A stretch of DNA of 64,000 nucleotides from Mycobacterium sp. SMC-8 (GCF_025263565.1 NZ_CP079865.1:310001-374000), one strand, 5' to 3'; shown: positions 9,247-19,748, counted from the first letter of the stretch. Numbers and translations: made by a program. Notes: generated by a model not told the origin, from the sequence alone.

Positions 9247-10773
9247 CTACCCCGGTACCGCGCGGTTGCCGTTCTCCGTCGGCGTGACGCGGACCGACGC
9301 GCCCAGCGGGTCCCCGCCGGTCATCAGCGACACGAGTTCGACGTCCTCGGTGGTGGCCAAGAATCGGGATCCGTCGTCGAGGCGCCCGACGATGATTCCG
9401 GTGCGCACCGGCCAGTCGTGATGCACCGAATAGGTCTCGATCGTGCCCGTTCCCTCGGGGGTCTTGGTCACCGCGACGGTGGGCCGTGCGGCGACTTCGG
9501 CGGTCAGTTCCGCGCTGCGTGACGTGCGCCAGCCGACCGGCTCGGTCGAATAGACCCCGACGGAGTACTTGCTCATGATGCCGCCGTTGGCGCCGACGAA
9601 GCCGAATCGGCCCGGGTGGTCGCGCATCTGGATCACCGTCTCGGCGATGCCGTGCAGCGAGTAGCTGTTGCCCGGGCCCCCGAAATACGGCAGCCCCCCG
9701 GTCAGGGTCAGGCCCCGGGGGTCGTCGCCCGACAGGCCGAGCGCCTCGCAGATCACGAACACCGGGAACGGGAAACAGCTGTAGAGGTCGAAGGTGCTGA
9801 TGTCGCGCACACCGACGCCGGCCACTCGCAGGGCTTCGTGTGCGGCATGCACCGCCGCCGGGCTGGCGCCGAGGTCCGCCCGGTCCAGCAGCGGCTGCTC
9901 GACCAGATCCGAGTGGCCGTGCTGGTACACCCACTTCTCCTCGGGCACACCGAGCCTGCGCGCGGCCTCGATCGACATCAGCACCGCGGCAGCGCCCTGG
10001 TTGACGGTGTCGCGGGCGACGAGCAACCGCGGGTACGGATCGCAGATCATCCGGTTCTCGTCCGTCACGGTCGCGATCTCGTCCACCGAGCGTTCCACCG
10101 GAGACGACGAGAACGGGTTCTTGGCAGCGACTTTGGACATCGGCGCGAAGAGTTCGGCCATCTGGCGCCGGTACTCGTCGACGCCGAGCCCGAGCCGGGC
10201 GCGCCGCGCGTTGTCCAACAGCCCGTACTGCACGGGAGCGCCGGTCAGGCCGTGCCGGATGGTGTATTCGTCGACATAGGTGAAGATCTGGTGTCCGCGG
10301 TCTTCGAGCTGCCCGTCGACGTGCTCGGTGAAATCCGGCTTGTCGTCCCGGTTCGCGAAGTACTTTGCCGTCGACCCGGGTTCGGAGCCCATGATCATCA
10401 CGACGTCCGCGTCACCGGCGACGATCAGGTTGCCGGCCTCGGTGACCAGTTTCTGCGGCCCCTGCCCGCCGACGGGTTCGAGCACAACGCGGGCCGGGGC
10501 GCCTCCCACCCGGTTCATCACCGAACGCGGGTAGTTGTCTGACTTGCCGAGCGTCGCGGGCATCGGGCCCGAGATCTCGAACTGGCGCAGCCCGAACACC
10601 GTGTCCACGGCGGCGGCCACGTCGGCGGGGTCGGCGCCGGTGTCGGCGAGGGCGGCCCGCACCGCGGCGGCCGCCAGCTCGACGGCTGACATGCCGCGGT
10701 AGTCCGGGTCGTCGACCCGTTCGGTGAACTGCCCGACGCCTACGATCACCGGCGTCCGTGGATCCACTGCCAT
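9247..10773 (-). CDS. thiolase-fold protein lacking the nucleophilic cysteine
   Basis: 508 residues, longer than the 390-400 of standard thiolases, with an extra C-terminal domain of about 90 residues. Thiolase-fold features are TPVIVGVGQFTER at the start, MIMGSEPGST, the CFPF loop in FDLYSCFPFPVF and FVGANGGIMSKYS. Where thiolases carry the acyl-accepting Cys (C-A-S-G), this protein reads PVGGQGPQ, so there is no cysteine. This is the pattern of SCP2-thiolase-like proteins such as Rv1867, whose activity is unclear. Convergent with the upstream LLM gene; a KstR box lies 35 bases upstream. Confidence 0.75.
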   Translation of the reverse strand: MAVDPRTPVIVGVGQFTERVDDPDYRGMSAVELAAAAVRAALADTGADPADVAAAVDTVFGLRQFEISGPMPATLGKSDNYPRSVMNRVGGAPARVVLEPVGGQGPQKLVTEAGNLIVAGDADVVMIMGSEPGSTAKYFANRDDKPDFTEHVDGQLEDRGHQIFTYVDEYTIRHGLTGAPVQYGLLDNARRARLGLGVDEYRRQMAELFAPMSKVAAKNPFSSSPVERSVDEIATVTDENRMICDPYPRLLVARDTVNQGAAAVLMSIEAARRLGVPEEKWVYQHGHSDLVEQPLLDRADLGASPAAVHAAHEALRVAGVGVRDISTFDLYSCFPFPVFVICEALGLSGDDPRGLTLTGGLPYFGGPGNSYSLHGIAETVIQMRDHPGRFGFVGANGGIMSKYSVGVYSTEPVGWRTSRSAELTAEVAARPTVAVTKTPEGTGTIETYSVHHDWPVRTGIIVGRLDDGSRFLATTEDVELVSLMTGGDPLGASVRVTPTENGNRAVPG

Positions 10774-10807
10774 GCGCCCCGTCCTCTCAGTTACTTCGGG
10801 AGGCTAA

Positions 10808-10821
10808 TAGAACATGTTGCA
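10808..10821. promoter_or_regulatory. KstR-type operator before the thiolase-fold gene
   Basis: TAGAACATGTTGCA matches TnnAACnnGTTnnA. It is 35 bases upstream of the thiolase-fold ATG and on the far side of the intergenic region from the ATPase pair, so it probably serves the leftward gene. Confidence 0.65.
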
Positions 10822-10844
10822 GAAGTTCCACATACGCTGTGTCC

Positions 10845-10882
10845 GACGTACGACTATCGTGATGTACGTCTTTATTGACGTA
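10845..10882. promoter_or_regulatory. overlapping inverted repeats upstream of the ATPase pair
   Basis: GACGTAC (10845-10851) pairs with GTACGTC (10864-10870) around a 12-base loop, and TACGTC (10865-10870) also pairs with GACGTA (10877-10882) around TTTATT. The second dyad ends 10 bases before the ATG of the first ATPase gene. Two dyads that share an arm suggest a cooperative operator. The MarR-like domain of the downstream ATPase is one candidate binder. Confidence 0.5.
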
Positions 10883-10892
10883 TAGTTCGGTC

Positions 10893-12044
10893 ATGAACTG
10901 GGACCCCCGTCCGATGTCGCTGGTCGTCGGCGGCGTGGTGCCCGTCGAGGACGTGGTGGGCCGGGTTCGCGAATCCACCGAGGTCCTGTCCACGCTCCCG
11001 AACTCCGGTGCCGTGCTGGTCGGTGACCGCAGGCACGGCAAGACCTCGCTGGCCCGGCTCGTGCAGCGAAGGGCCGCCGACACCGGCGCCGTCGTCGTGT
11101 CCGTCAGCGCCGAACGCGAGACCTACGCCGAGTTCGTCGCCGCGCTGATCTCCGAGCTGGCCCGCCTGGACCCGGCGTGGGCCCAGGAACTCGCCCGGAT
11201 CCGGCTCACGCTCACCGCGGGACCCGTCCGGCTGGAACGCGACAGCCGCGCCGCGGCCACTCTCGACGATCTGCTCGACCGTGCCATCCGGCGGGCCGAC
11301 GGACGCATCCTGGCGCTGTTCATCGACGAGGTCAGCGTGTTGGCACGCAACCTGGAGCGCGCCGCCGCCGGCTCCGGGGATACCTTCCTGCACCTGCTTC
11401 GCCGGGTGCGTCAGGACCATCCCGGCAGGGTCGCGACGGTGCTCTCGGGCTCGATCGGCTTCCACCACGTCTCGGCCGACGCGCCGAGCACGGTCAACGA
11501 CATCCCGAAGATCGCGGTGGGGCCCATCCGTTCCGATCACGCCACGTATCTGGCCGAGTGCCTGCTGCTGGGCAGCGGCGTGCCGACCACCAACCGGCGC
11601 GAGGTCGCCGCGGCGATCGCCGCGGCCGCCGAGAATGTGCCCTACTACATCCAGCACCTGGTGGCCGCCGCCCGGAAATCCTGGCTCGACACCGGCGTGG
11701 CGCCGTATCCGGAACTGGTCGATCTTCTGGTGCTCGACGCCGTCGAGAGCCCCTACGACCCCTGGGATCTGCGGCATTACCGAGACCGCTTGCCGCACTA
11801 CTACGGCGCCGACGCGCCGGCGATCGCCGGGCTGCTCGACATCTACGCCCACGCCGGTGGCCCGCTGGGCGTCGACACCGTGCTGATGCGCCTGCGCAGC
11901 GAGGGCAACCCGATCACCGACCGGGCACAGCTGGTGTCCGTCATCGAGCGGCTCACCCTCGACCACTACCTGGTCCGCTCCGGTGACGCCGACGCGTTCT
12001 CCTCCCCATTGCTACAGCGGGCGTGGAAAGCGATGCGGCGGTGA
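10893..12044 (+). CDS. AAA/STAND-like ATPase, first gene of a two-gene module
   Basis: 383 residues from the ATG at 10893 (a TTG at 10875 is an alternative). A P-loop GDRRHGKTS is at residues 44-52 and a Walker B of form LALFIDEVSVL near residue 150. A sensor-like strand TVLSGSIGFHH follows. The C-terminal 150 residues are helical with no recognised motif. The architecture resembles archaeal-type or orc1/cdc6-like ATPases. It overlaps the next gene by GTGA, so the two are made together. No nuclease, protease or transmembrane segment is seen. Function unknown. Confidence 0.75.
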   Translation: MNWDPRPMSLVVGGVVPVEDVVGRVRESTEVLSTLPNSGAVLVGDRRHGKTSLARLVQRRAADTGAVVVSVSAERETYAEFVAALISELARLDPAWAQELARIRLTLTAGPVRLERDSRAAATLDDLLDRAIRRADGRILALFIDEVSVLARNLERAAAGSGDTFLHLLRRVRQDHPGRVATVLSGSIGFHHVSADAPSTVNDIPKIAVGPIRSDHATYLAECLLLGSGVPTTNRREVAAAIAAAAENVPYYIQHLVAAARKSWLDTGVAPYPELVDLLVLDAVESPYDPWDLRHYRDRLPHYYGADAPAIAGLLDIYAHAGGPLGVDTVLMRLRSEGNPITDRAQLVSVIERLTLDHYLVRSGDADAFSSPLLQRAWKAMRR

Positions 12045-13132
12045 GCTATCCGCCGTTGTTCACGCCGTCGGCCGCCGACGCCGCCGAACTCGAAGCGTCG
12101 ACGGTGGGCCGGACCGACCTGCTCGACACCCTGACGAACCGCATCACGGCTGCGGCACGCGACGGCTCCCGACCGCACACGCTGCTGGTCGCACCCCGCG
12201 GCGCCGGCAAGACACACACCTTGCGGGTGGCCGTCAACCGCGCGATCTCGGATCCCGAAACCGCCGAACGCATTCTGCCCCTGGAGGTTTCGGAGGACTC
12301 GCTGGCAATCGGCTCCTATCTCGACCTGCTGGTGGAGATGGCGCGCGCAGTCGGGCCCGAGGTCGGCGAGGAGGCCAGGGCGCTCAGGAACGCCCGGGAC
12401 CCGGTGGGCATCGAGGCCGCGATCATCCGCTCGGCCGCGGACCGGATGATCCTGCTGGCGATCGAGAACGCCGATCGCGTGTTCGACGCGATCGGCGCGC
12501 CCGGGCAGGGAAGCCTGCGGGCCTGGGTCGAAACATCCACGGCCGTACTGGTTCTGGCGACCACCCCCGCGCTGTTCCCGGGCGTCTCGTCGCGCGAGTT
12601 CCCGTGGTACGGGTCGTTCATGATCGAGACGCTGACCGCACTGACGACCGAAGACGCGACCGAGTTGTTGCGCCGCGCGGCACGGCGACGGGGGGATGCC
12701 GGCTTGGCGGCCTACCTCGACTCCGCCGCCGGCCGGGCCCGGGTGCAAGACGTGCACCGGATCATCGGCGGCACTCCCCGTCTGTGGCACCTGCTCGCCG
12801 AGTCCACGGGCGAATCCGAGCTCACAGCGCTGACCCCGGCAGTCGACGCGGTGCTCGATCGACTGGCGCCGCAGTTCCAGCAGCAACTGTGGCAGTTACC
12901 CCCGGGCGAACAACGGCTGGTCGTCGAACTGGCCCGGGGCTCGGCACCGCGATCGGTCTCCGACCTCGCCCACCGCGTGGGGGTGTCGAATCAATCGGCG
13001 TCCGCGGCATTGGGACGGCTGGCCGCCGCGGGCTGGGTGACCTCGTCCAAGGCCGACGGTGACCGCCGCACCTCCTGGTACGACCTCACGGATCCGCTGC
13101 TGCGCAGCTACCTGCAGTACCGCGAGCGCTAG
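12041..13132 (+). CDS. AAA ATPase with C-terminal MarR-like winged helix
   Basis: 363 residues from the GTG at 12041, which overlaps the stop of the first ATPase. The P-loop APRGAGKTH is at about residues 51-59. The expected Walker B reads ILLAIENADRVF, with EN in place of DE, so hydrolysis may be weak. About 80 C-terminal residues form a winged helix: LPPGEQRLVVELARG, SVSDLAHRVGVSNQSASAAL, then GWVTSSKADGDRRTSWYDL. The protein therefore couples nucleotide binding to DNA binding and may control its own promoter. The pair is not a described system that I can name. Confidence 0.75.
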   Translation: MSYPPLFTPSAADAAELEASTVGRTDLLDTLTNRITAAARDGSRPHTLLVAPRGAGKTHTLRVAVNRAISDPETAERILPLEVSEDSLAIGSYLDLLVEMARAVGPEVGEEARALRNARDPVGIEAAIIRSAADRMILLAIENADRVFDAIGAPGQGSLRAWVETSTAVLVLATTPALFPGVSSREFPWYGSFMIETLTALTTEDATELLRRAARRRGDAGLAAYLDSAAGRARVQDVHRIIGGTPRLWHLLAESTGESELTALTPAVDAVLDRLAPQFQQQLWQLPPGEQRLVVELARGSAPRSVSDLAHRVGVSNQSASAALGRLAAAGWVTSSKADGDRRTSWYDLTDPLLRSYLQYRER

Positions 13133-13171
13133 AAACGCGGCGAGCGTGTGCTGCTCGAAAAGATCTGGAGC

Positions 13172-14074
13172 TCAGAGGCTTTCGAGGAGCTCGCGGGCCA
13201 GCTTGGCGGTCTCCGACGGGGTCTTGCCGACCTTCACCCCGGCTGCCTCCAGGGCCTCCTTCTTGGCGGCCGCGGTGCCGGACGAGCCCGACACGATGGC
13301 GCCGGCGTGGCCCATGGTCTTGCCCTCCGGAGCGGTGAAGCCCGCGACATAGCCGACGACCGGCTTGGTGACGTTGGCCTTGATGTAGTCGGCCGCCCGT
13401 TCCTCGGCGTCACCACCGATCTCGCCGATCATCACGATGATCTTGGTCTCGGGGTCCTTCTCGAACGCCTCGATCGCGTCGATGTGGGTGGTGCCGATCA
13501 CCGGGTCTCCGCCGATGCCGATCGCGGTGGAGAAGCCGAGATCGCGAAGCTCGTACATCATCTGGTAGGTCAGCGTGCCCGACTTCGACACCAGACCGAT
13601 CGGGCCCTTGCCGGTGATGTTGTTCGGCGTGATGCCGACCAGCGACTCGCCGGGGGTGATGATGCCCGGGCAGTTGGGGCCGATGATGCGGGTCTTCTGG
13701 CCCTTGTCCACGTTATAGGCCCACGCATAGGCGGTGTCCTGCACCGGGATTCCCTCGGTGATGACCACCAGCAGCGGGATCTCGGCGTCGATGGCCTCGA
13801 TGATCGCGTCCTTGGAGAACGCCGGCGGCACGAACGCGATCGAGGTGTCGGCGCCGGTCTCCTTCATCGCCTCGGCGACCGAGGCGAACACCGGGAGTTC
13901 GACGTCGTTACCGTCTTTATCCTGGTGCGTGACCGTCGTGCCGGCCTTGCGCGCGTTGACACCGCCGACGATCTGAGTGCCTGCCTTGAGCATCAGCTTG
14001 GTGTGTTTGGTTCCCTCACCGCCGGTGATGCCCTGGACGATGACCTTGCTGTCCTTGTTCAAAAAGATCGACAT
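13172..14074 (-). CDS. sucD: succinyl-CoA synthetase alpha subunit SucD
   Basis: 300 residues. With SucC it interconverts succinyl-CoA + ADP + Pi and succinate + CoA + ATP in the TCA cycle. The CoA-binding Rossmann domain starts [17 protein letters not shown], and the ligase domain carries the phosphorylated His in [13 protein letters not shown] near residue 246. ATG lies 12 bases after the sucC stop, giving the usual sucC-sucD operon. Confidence 0.96.
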   Translation of the reverse strand: MSIFLNKDSKVIVQGITGGEGTKHTKLMLKAGTQIVGGVNARKAGTTVTHQDKDGNDVELPVFASVAEAMKETGADTSIAFVPPAFSKDAIIEAIDAEIPLLVVITEGIPVQDTAYAWAYNVDKGQKTRIIGPNCPGIITPGESLVGITPNNITGKGPIGLVSKSGTLTYQMMYELRDLGFSTAIGIGGDPVIGTTHIDAIEAFEKDPETKIIVMIGEIGGDAEERAADYIKANVTKPVVGYVAGFTAPEGKTMGHAGAIVSGSSGTAAAKKEALEAAGVKVGKTPSETAKLARELLESL

Positions 14075-14086
14075 CTCGTATGTCCC

Positions 14087-15250
<1,164 letters not shown>

Positions 15251-15383
15251 GGACTCTTAGAACTTCCCTGTCTGTGAGCGGCTAGAAGTACGGCCCGACG
15301 GGCTCGGGGGAACTGTATCGACCCGCGTGCCACTCATTGCCACCGCCCACCGCTCATGTGGTCGATCTCACCGGCATAACCAA

Positions 15384-15399
15384 AGTGATTCAAATCACA
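15384..15399. promoter_or_regulatory. CRP/Cmr-type binding site
   Basis: AGTGATTCAAATCACA differs from the CRP consensus TGTGA-N6-TCACA at one base, and its core GTGATT/AATCAC is a perfect dyad. It sits between divergent sucC and the M23 peptidase gene and could serve both. Mycobacterial CRP (Rv3676-type) controls several carbon-metabolism genes. Confidence 0.7.
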
Positions 15400-15502
15400 A
15401 ATGGCGGCGGAATAGACGCACGGGTTGCCACTCTGATTGGAATTTGGTTAACGTCCATTGGTCTAGATAACGGTCTGGTCACGACGACAAGGATTTTTCA
15501 GG

Positions 15503-16555
15503 TTGCCTCAGCATCGTCCGCCTCGCTCTTCCGAGGCCCTCGCGGCGCCTGGTCCCACCGAAGTCACCGACATCATCCCGTTCAATGAATTCGGCGAACT
15601 CACCGATCACTTGAATCTGGAGTTCTTGTCGCACGCGGCTTTTGACCGCGACACGCAGGTGATCCACGCTCCGGAGCTCGACGACCTCAACGACACCGAC
15701 GACGAGACGCCGCTGCGCCTGGCCGTGCCGGACGAGTTCCGCGCCGCCCCGCAGGCCGAGCGCCGGCCGTCCGCGCGGGCCTACCGCGACAGTCACACCG
15801 ACGTCACCGACGGCACAGCAAAGACGGACATCATCGATATGCGCGGCCGCACCGGCCAGCACCGCAAGGCCGAGGTACCCGTCCGGGGCCGTCTGGTCGT
15901 CGCGGCGATGGCTGTCGGCGCCACCGCGGCCGGCGCGCACACGATGACCAACCAGACCTCCAAGGCGCCGGCCGAGACGGTACTCGCCGCGGATCAGATC
16001 GCGCTGGGCGACGGCAGCACGATCACCGGCTCGGTGGACGGCATGCAGATCGTGACGGTCGCCCCGGCCGCCAACTCTGCCGTGCACGCCGAGGAGATCA
16101 CCAAAGCCGCCGCGTTCGCGCAGGAGCGCGCCGAGCGCGAAGCCCGGCTGACCAAGCCCCAGTTCGTCATGCCGACCACCGGAGTGTGGACCTCGGGCTT
16201 CGGCTACCGGTGGGGCGTCCTGCACGCCGGCATCGACATCGCCAACGCCATCGGCACGCCGATCCTGGCCGCCGCCGACGGCGTCGTGATCGCCGCCGGG
16301 TCCGAAGGCGGCTACGGCAACGTGGTGAAACTGCGTCACGCCGACGGCACCGTGACGTTGTACGGGCACAACAGCTCGCTTCTGGTCAACGTCGGCGAGC
16401 GGGTCATGGCCGGCGACCAGATCGCCAAGATGGGCAACACCGGCAACTCCACCGGTCCGCACTGCCACTTCGAGGTGCACATCGGCGGTACCCGCGTCGA
16501 CCCTGTCGGCTGGCTGGCCAAGCGGGGGCTGTCCCCCGGCGGCTACGTTGGCTGA
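15503..16555 (+). CDS. M23-family peptidoglycan peptidase, membrane-anchored
   Basis: 350 residues. A 130-residue acidic cytosolic region, a single membrane segment near residues 132-150 (RLVVAAMAVGATAAGAH), a helical stalk, and a C-terminal M23 domain. Zinc ligands are visible in LHAGIDIANAIG (H-x3-D) and HCHFEVHIGG (H-x-H). Expected to cut peptidoglycan cross-bridges outside the membrane. The start is TTG at 15503, preceded by AAGGA. Matches Rv0950c in position beside sucC. The next gene follows with TGAGTG. Confidence 0.85.
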   Translation: MPQHRPPRSSEALAAPGPTEVTDIIPFNEFGELTDHLNLEFLSHAAFDRDTQVIHAPELDDLNDTDDETPLRLAVPDEFRAAPQAERRPSARAYRDSHTDVTDGTAKTDIIDMRGRTGQHRKAEVPVRGRLVVAAMAVGATAAGAHTMTNQTSKAPAETVLAADQIALGDGSTITGSVDGMQIVTVAPAANSAVHAEEITKAAAFAQERAEREARLTKPQFVMPTTGVWTSGFGYRWGVLHAGIDIANAIGTPILAAADGVVIAAGSEGGYGNVVKLRHADGTVTLYGHNSSLLVNVGERVMAGDQIAKMGNTGNSTGPHCHFEVHIGGTRVDPVGWLAKRGLSPGGYVG

Positions 16556-17155
16556 GTGGCCGACGAGTCCTCTGATTCCACCGAAGAGACCCGGATCCTG
16601 CGGCGCGTACCGCTGACGGGCTCCCAGCCCCTTCCGTCTGCCTCGCAGTCCTCCACTGAGCCTCCTACCGGCATCCTGCGCCGCCATCCCACCGGCGAGC
16701 TGTCCGTCGCGTCCGTCTCCGACCCAGTTACCCAGTACGTCCCGCGGGCCAAACCCGTCGCGGTGGGACCCACTCGTCCGACCCGGGCCGAATCCCGCGC
16801 CGCCATCGCCGCCGCGGGGACGACGATCGTGTCCGGCTGGGCCACCGGGGTGATCGCGACCGACCTGATCGCCGGCTGGTGGTCCACCGACCCGCTGTTC
16901 TGTGTCGCGATGGGGTTCCTGGCCGCGGTGACGGCCGCGGCGTCCATCAGCGGTGTCATTGCGCTGCTGTTGCGCCGCCCCAACGCCCGCCTACTGATGG
17001 TGGTAGGCGCCGTCATCGCGATCCTGATCTTCGCCAGCCTGTTCGTCGCGGGCGCGAAGCTGCCCCCGCTGGTCTACGCGATGCCGGTGCTGCCGCTGGC
17101 ATCAGTCGCGCTGGCGGCGCTGCCGGCCACCGCACGGTGGAGCCGCACGGGTTAG
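16556..17155 (+). CDS. small membrane protein, function unknown
   Basis: 199 residues from GTG at 16556, directly after the peptidase stop. A 70-residue Ser/Thr/Pro-rich cytosolic head rich in charged residues is followed by four hydrophobic segments (about 77-100, 105-135, 142-165, 168-190). Coupled to the M23 peptidase, so a role in the cell envelope is likely. Its stop overlaps the 3' end of convergent uvrD1 by four bases. No family recognised. Confidence 0.7.
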   Translation: MADESSDSTEETRILRRVPLTGSQPLPSASQSSTEPPTGILRRHPTGELSVASVSDPVTQYVPRAKPVAVGPTRPTRAESRAAIAAAGTTIVSGWATGVIATDLIAGWWSTDPLFCVAMGFLAAVTAAASISGVIALLLRRPNARLLMVVGAVIAILIFASLFVAGAKLPPLVYAMPVLPLASVALAALPATARWSRTG

Positions 17156-19473
17156 AGCTTGCTGACCGGCGCGTGGTTGTGCATCAGCTTGACGCGGCCG
17201 GCGCTGCCGAAGTCGATCAGCGACATCGCCGACTCCCCGGCGCCCGAGACCTCCTCGACCCGGCCCAGCCCGTACTTGTCGTGGGTGACGCGGTCCCCCG
17301 GCTCGAGCACGATCAGCGGCCGCTTGCCGGCCGCCGACCGCGTCGGTGAAGGACGCGGTGTGCCGTACCGGCCCGCGTTGCCGACCGGCACGGAGAACGA
17401 CGACGCCGGCGCCTCGGTGCGGCGCCAGTCGATGAGCTCCTTCGGGATCTCACGCAGAAACCGGGACTCCGGGTTCAGCATCGGCTGCCCCCAGGACGAC
17501 CGCACCTTGGCACGGCTCAGGTACAGACGTTGCCGGGCGCGGGTGATGCCGACGTAGGCAAGCCGGCGCTCCTCGGAGAGTTCGGCCGGATCCCCGAGCG
17601 CACGCATGTGCGGGAACATGCCGTCCTCCCAGCCGGTGACGAACACGACGGGGAATTCCAGTCCCTTGGCGGTGTGCAGCGTCATCATCGTGACGACGCC
17701 GGAACCGTGCTCGGGGATGTCGTCGGCGTCGGCGACCAGCGACACCCGCTCCAGGAATGCGGCCAGCACACCGGTGTCGGGGACGTCCTCGTCCTGCTGC
17801 TCGTCCCCGTCCTCGCCGGCCAACGCCCTGGCGTTGGCCAGGTCGGTGCTGAATTCGTGTGCGACGCTGACCAACTCGTTCAGGTTGTCCAGCCGGGCCA
17901 GGTCCTGTGGATCGCTGGAGGACTCCAGTTCGGCGCGGTAGCCGGTGCGGTCGAGCACGGTCTCGACAAGATCGCCGAGTTCGCCGTCGAGTCCGCCGCG
18001 CAGATCGTCGAGCAGGTCGACGAAACCCTTGATCGCCTTCTCCGACCGGGTGTTGAGCATCGGCACCTTGCCTTCGGCGGCGGCCGCGAGCGCGTCGTTG
18101 AAGTTGGCGCCGGTGGTCTCGGCGTACACCGCCACACAGGCCTCGGCTCGGTCCCCGATGCCGCGGCGCGGAGTGTTGAGGATGCGCCGCATGCTCACCG
18201 AGTCGCCGGGGTTGTCGAGCACCCGCAGATAGGCGACGATGTCGCGGATCTCCTTGCGCTCGTAGAAGCGCACTCCCCCGACCACCTTGTACGGGATGCC
18301 GGCCCGGATGAAGACCTCCTCGATGGCCCGTGAGGAGTTGTTGGTGCGGTAGAACACCGCGACGTCGTTGTACGAGAATCCCGGCACCGAGTCGGCCAGC
18401 GCGTCGATCTCCTGCGCGACGAAGCGGGCCTCGTCGTGCTCGTTGTCGGCGACGTAGCCGACGATGAGGTCGCCTTCGCCGGCATCGGTCCACAGCCGCT
18501 TCTCGCGCCGCCCTGTGTTGCGGGCGATCACCGAGTTCGCCGCGTTCAGGATCGTCTGGGTGGAGCGGTAGTTCTGTTCCAGCAGAATCGTCGTGGCGTT
18601 CGGGAAGTCGCGCTCGAAGTCCTCGATGTTGCGGATCGTGGCGCCGCGGAACGCATAAATGGACTGGTCGGCGTCGCCCACCACGCACAACTCGGCAGGT
18701 GCGACCCCGTCGACCGTTTCGGTTCCGACGAGTTCCCTGACGAGCACGTACTGCGCATGGTTGGTGTCCTGGTACTCGTCGACCAGAATGTGCCGGAAGC
18801 GGCGCCGGTAGTACTGCGCGATCTGGGGAAACGCCTGCAGCACAGCGACGGTCTCGCCGATCAGGTCGTCGAAGTCCAGCGCGTTGGCCGCCCGCAGCCG
18901 GCGTTGGTACTCCGCGTACACCTCGGCGATGATCCGGGCGAGATCGTCGGCGGCCTCGGAGGCCTCCGCGGCGGCCTGCTCAGGTCCGATCAGCTCGTTC
19001 TTCAGATTGGAGATGCCGTTGGACAGCAGCCGGGGCGAGTACTTCTTGGTGTCCAGGCCCATGTCCTTGCCGATCATCAACAACAGACGGCGCGAGTCGT
19101 CGGCGTCGTAGATCGAAAAGTTCGAGTTCAGGCCGGGCAGCAGCGAGGCCTGGTTGCGCAGGATCCGCACGCAGGTCGAGTGGAACGTCGACACCCACAT
19201 GTTGCGGGCCCGCGGGCCGACCAGTGCGACCACCCGCTCCCGCATCTCCGCGGCCGCCTTATTGGTGAACGTGATGGCCAGCACCTGCCCGACACCGACG
19301 TCGCGGGCGGCCAGCAGGTGGGCGATGCGCCGAGTCAGCACCGCCGTCTTACCGGAGCCGGCACCGGCCACGATCAACAGGGGCGTGCCCTCATGCAGCA
19401 CTGCCTGCCGCTGCTGCGGGTTGAGCCCGTCCAGAAGCTCGTCGGTGCCGGCGTCGGAGAAAAGCGAAGTCAT
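17152..19473 (-). CDS. uvrD1: UvrD/PcrA-type DNA helicase UvrD1
   Basis: 773 residues from the ATG at 19473, typical for UvrD1. SF1A motifs appear in order: AGAGSGKTAVLTRR (motif I), VDEYQDTN (II), GDADQSIYAFRGA (III), MTLHTAKGLEFPVVF (V) and YVGITRARQRLYL (VI). The C-terminal 70 residues form the Tudor-like domain that contacts RNA polymerase or Ku partners (GDRVTHDKYGLGRVEEV). It unwinds 3'-to-5' in nucleotide-excision repair. The frame is open well upstream but homology starts at MTSLFSDAGT. Confidence 0.94.
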   Translation of the reverse strand: MTSLFSDAGTDELLDGLNPQQRQAVLHEGTPLLIVAGAGSGKTAVLTRRIAHLLAARDVGVGQVLAITFTNKAAAEMRERVVALVGPRARNMWVSTFHSTCVRILRNQASLLPGLNSNFSIYDADDSRRLLLMIGKDMGLDTKKYSPRLLSNGISNLKNELIGPEQAAAEASEAADDLARIIAEVYAEYQRRLRAANALDFDDLIGETVAVLQAFPQIAQYYRRRFRHILVDEYQDTNHAQYVLVRELVGTETVDGVAPAELCVVGDADQSIYAFRGATIRNIEDFERDFPNATTILLEQNYRSTQTILNAANSVIARNTGRREKRLWTDAGEGDLIVGYVADNEHDEARFVAQEIDALADSVPGFSYNDVAVFYRTNNSSRAIEEVFIRAGIPYKVVGGVRFYERKEIRDIVAYLRVLDNPGDSVSMRRILNTPRRGIGDRAEACVAVYAETTGANFNDALAAAAEGKVPMLNTRSEKAIKGFVDLLDDLRGGLDGELGDLVETVLDRTGYRAELESSSDPQDLARLDNLNELVSVAHEFSTDLANARALAGEDGDEQQDEDVPDTGVLAAFLERVSLVADADDIPEHGSGVVTMMTLHTAKGLEFPVVFVTGWEDGMFPHMRALGDPAELSEERRLAYVGITRARQRLYLSRAKVRSSWGQPMLNPESRFLREIPKELIDWRRTEAPASSFSVPVGNAGRYGTPRPSPTRSAAGKRPLIVLEPGDRVTHDKYGLGRVEEVSGAGESAMSLIDFGSAGRVKLMHNHAPVSKL

Positions 19474-19545
19474 ATCGGTCCCCAACTTACCGCCGGGCGG
19501 CGACACTCTTTGCGCAGGCGAGCCAGGTGGTGGCAGACTGTTCGG

Positions 19546-19638
19546 GTGCTTACCGCGCAGCTCGGCCATACGCACCTCGCCCGAGGGGCTTGTCGCCGAT
19601 TTTTCTACGGGTACCGGCCAGCGGTGCCCGTGGTCTAG
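19546..19638 (+). CDS. putative Phe/Tyr leader peptide for chorismate mutase attenuation
   Basis: A 30-codon frame starting GTG at 19546 and ending TAG at 19638 contains Phe-Phe-Tyr-Gly-Tyr at codons 19-23. It has no homology expected of a protein but lies upstream of chorismate mutase, whose product leads to Phe and Tyr. A hairpin GGGTACC/GGTGCCC (19609-19629) begins at the codon after FFY. A TANNNT-like -10 (CAGACT, 19534-19539) ends 6 bases before the GTG, so the message may be leaderless. This is the layout of a ribosome-mediated attenuator. Confidence 0.6.
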   Translation: MLTAQLGHTHLARGACRRFFYGYRPAVPVV

Positions 19639-19648
19639 CTGCTTCCCA

Positions 19649-19681
19649 GAGCCCCGCGGTCCGCTTTGCGATCCGGGGCTC
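19649..19681 (+). terminator. attenuator hairpin between leader peptide and chorismate mutase
   Basis: GAGCCCCG (19649-19656) pairs with CGGGGCTC (19674-19681) around a 17-base loop, 10 bases after the leader peptide stop. The 5' arm can also pair with GGGGCT inside the leader (19585-19590), offering an alternative fold. There is no U-tract, which is common for mycobacterial terminators. Confidence 0.55.
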
Positions 19682-19748
19682 GTCTCGTGTGTGAGGCCCG
19701 AAACGCACCGGAGCGGGCCGATCCCACAACGAGAATCCGGAGAACGAC

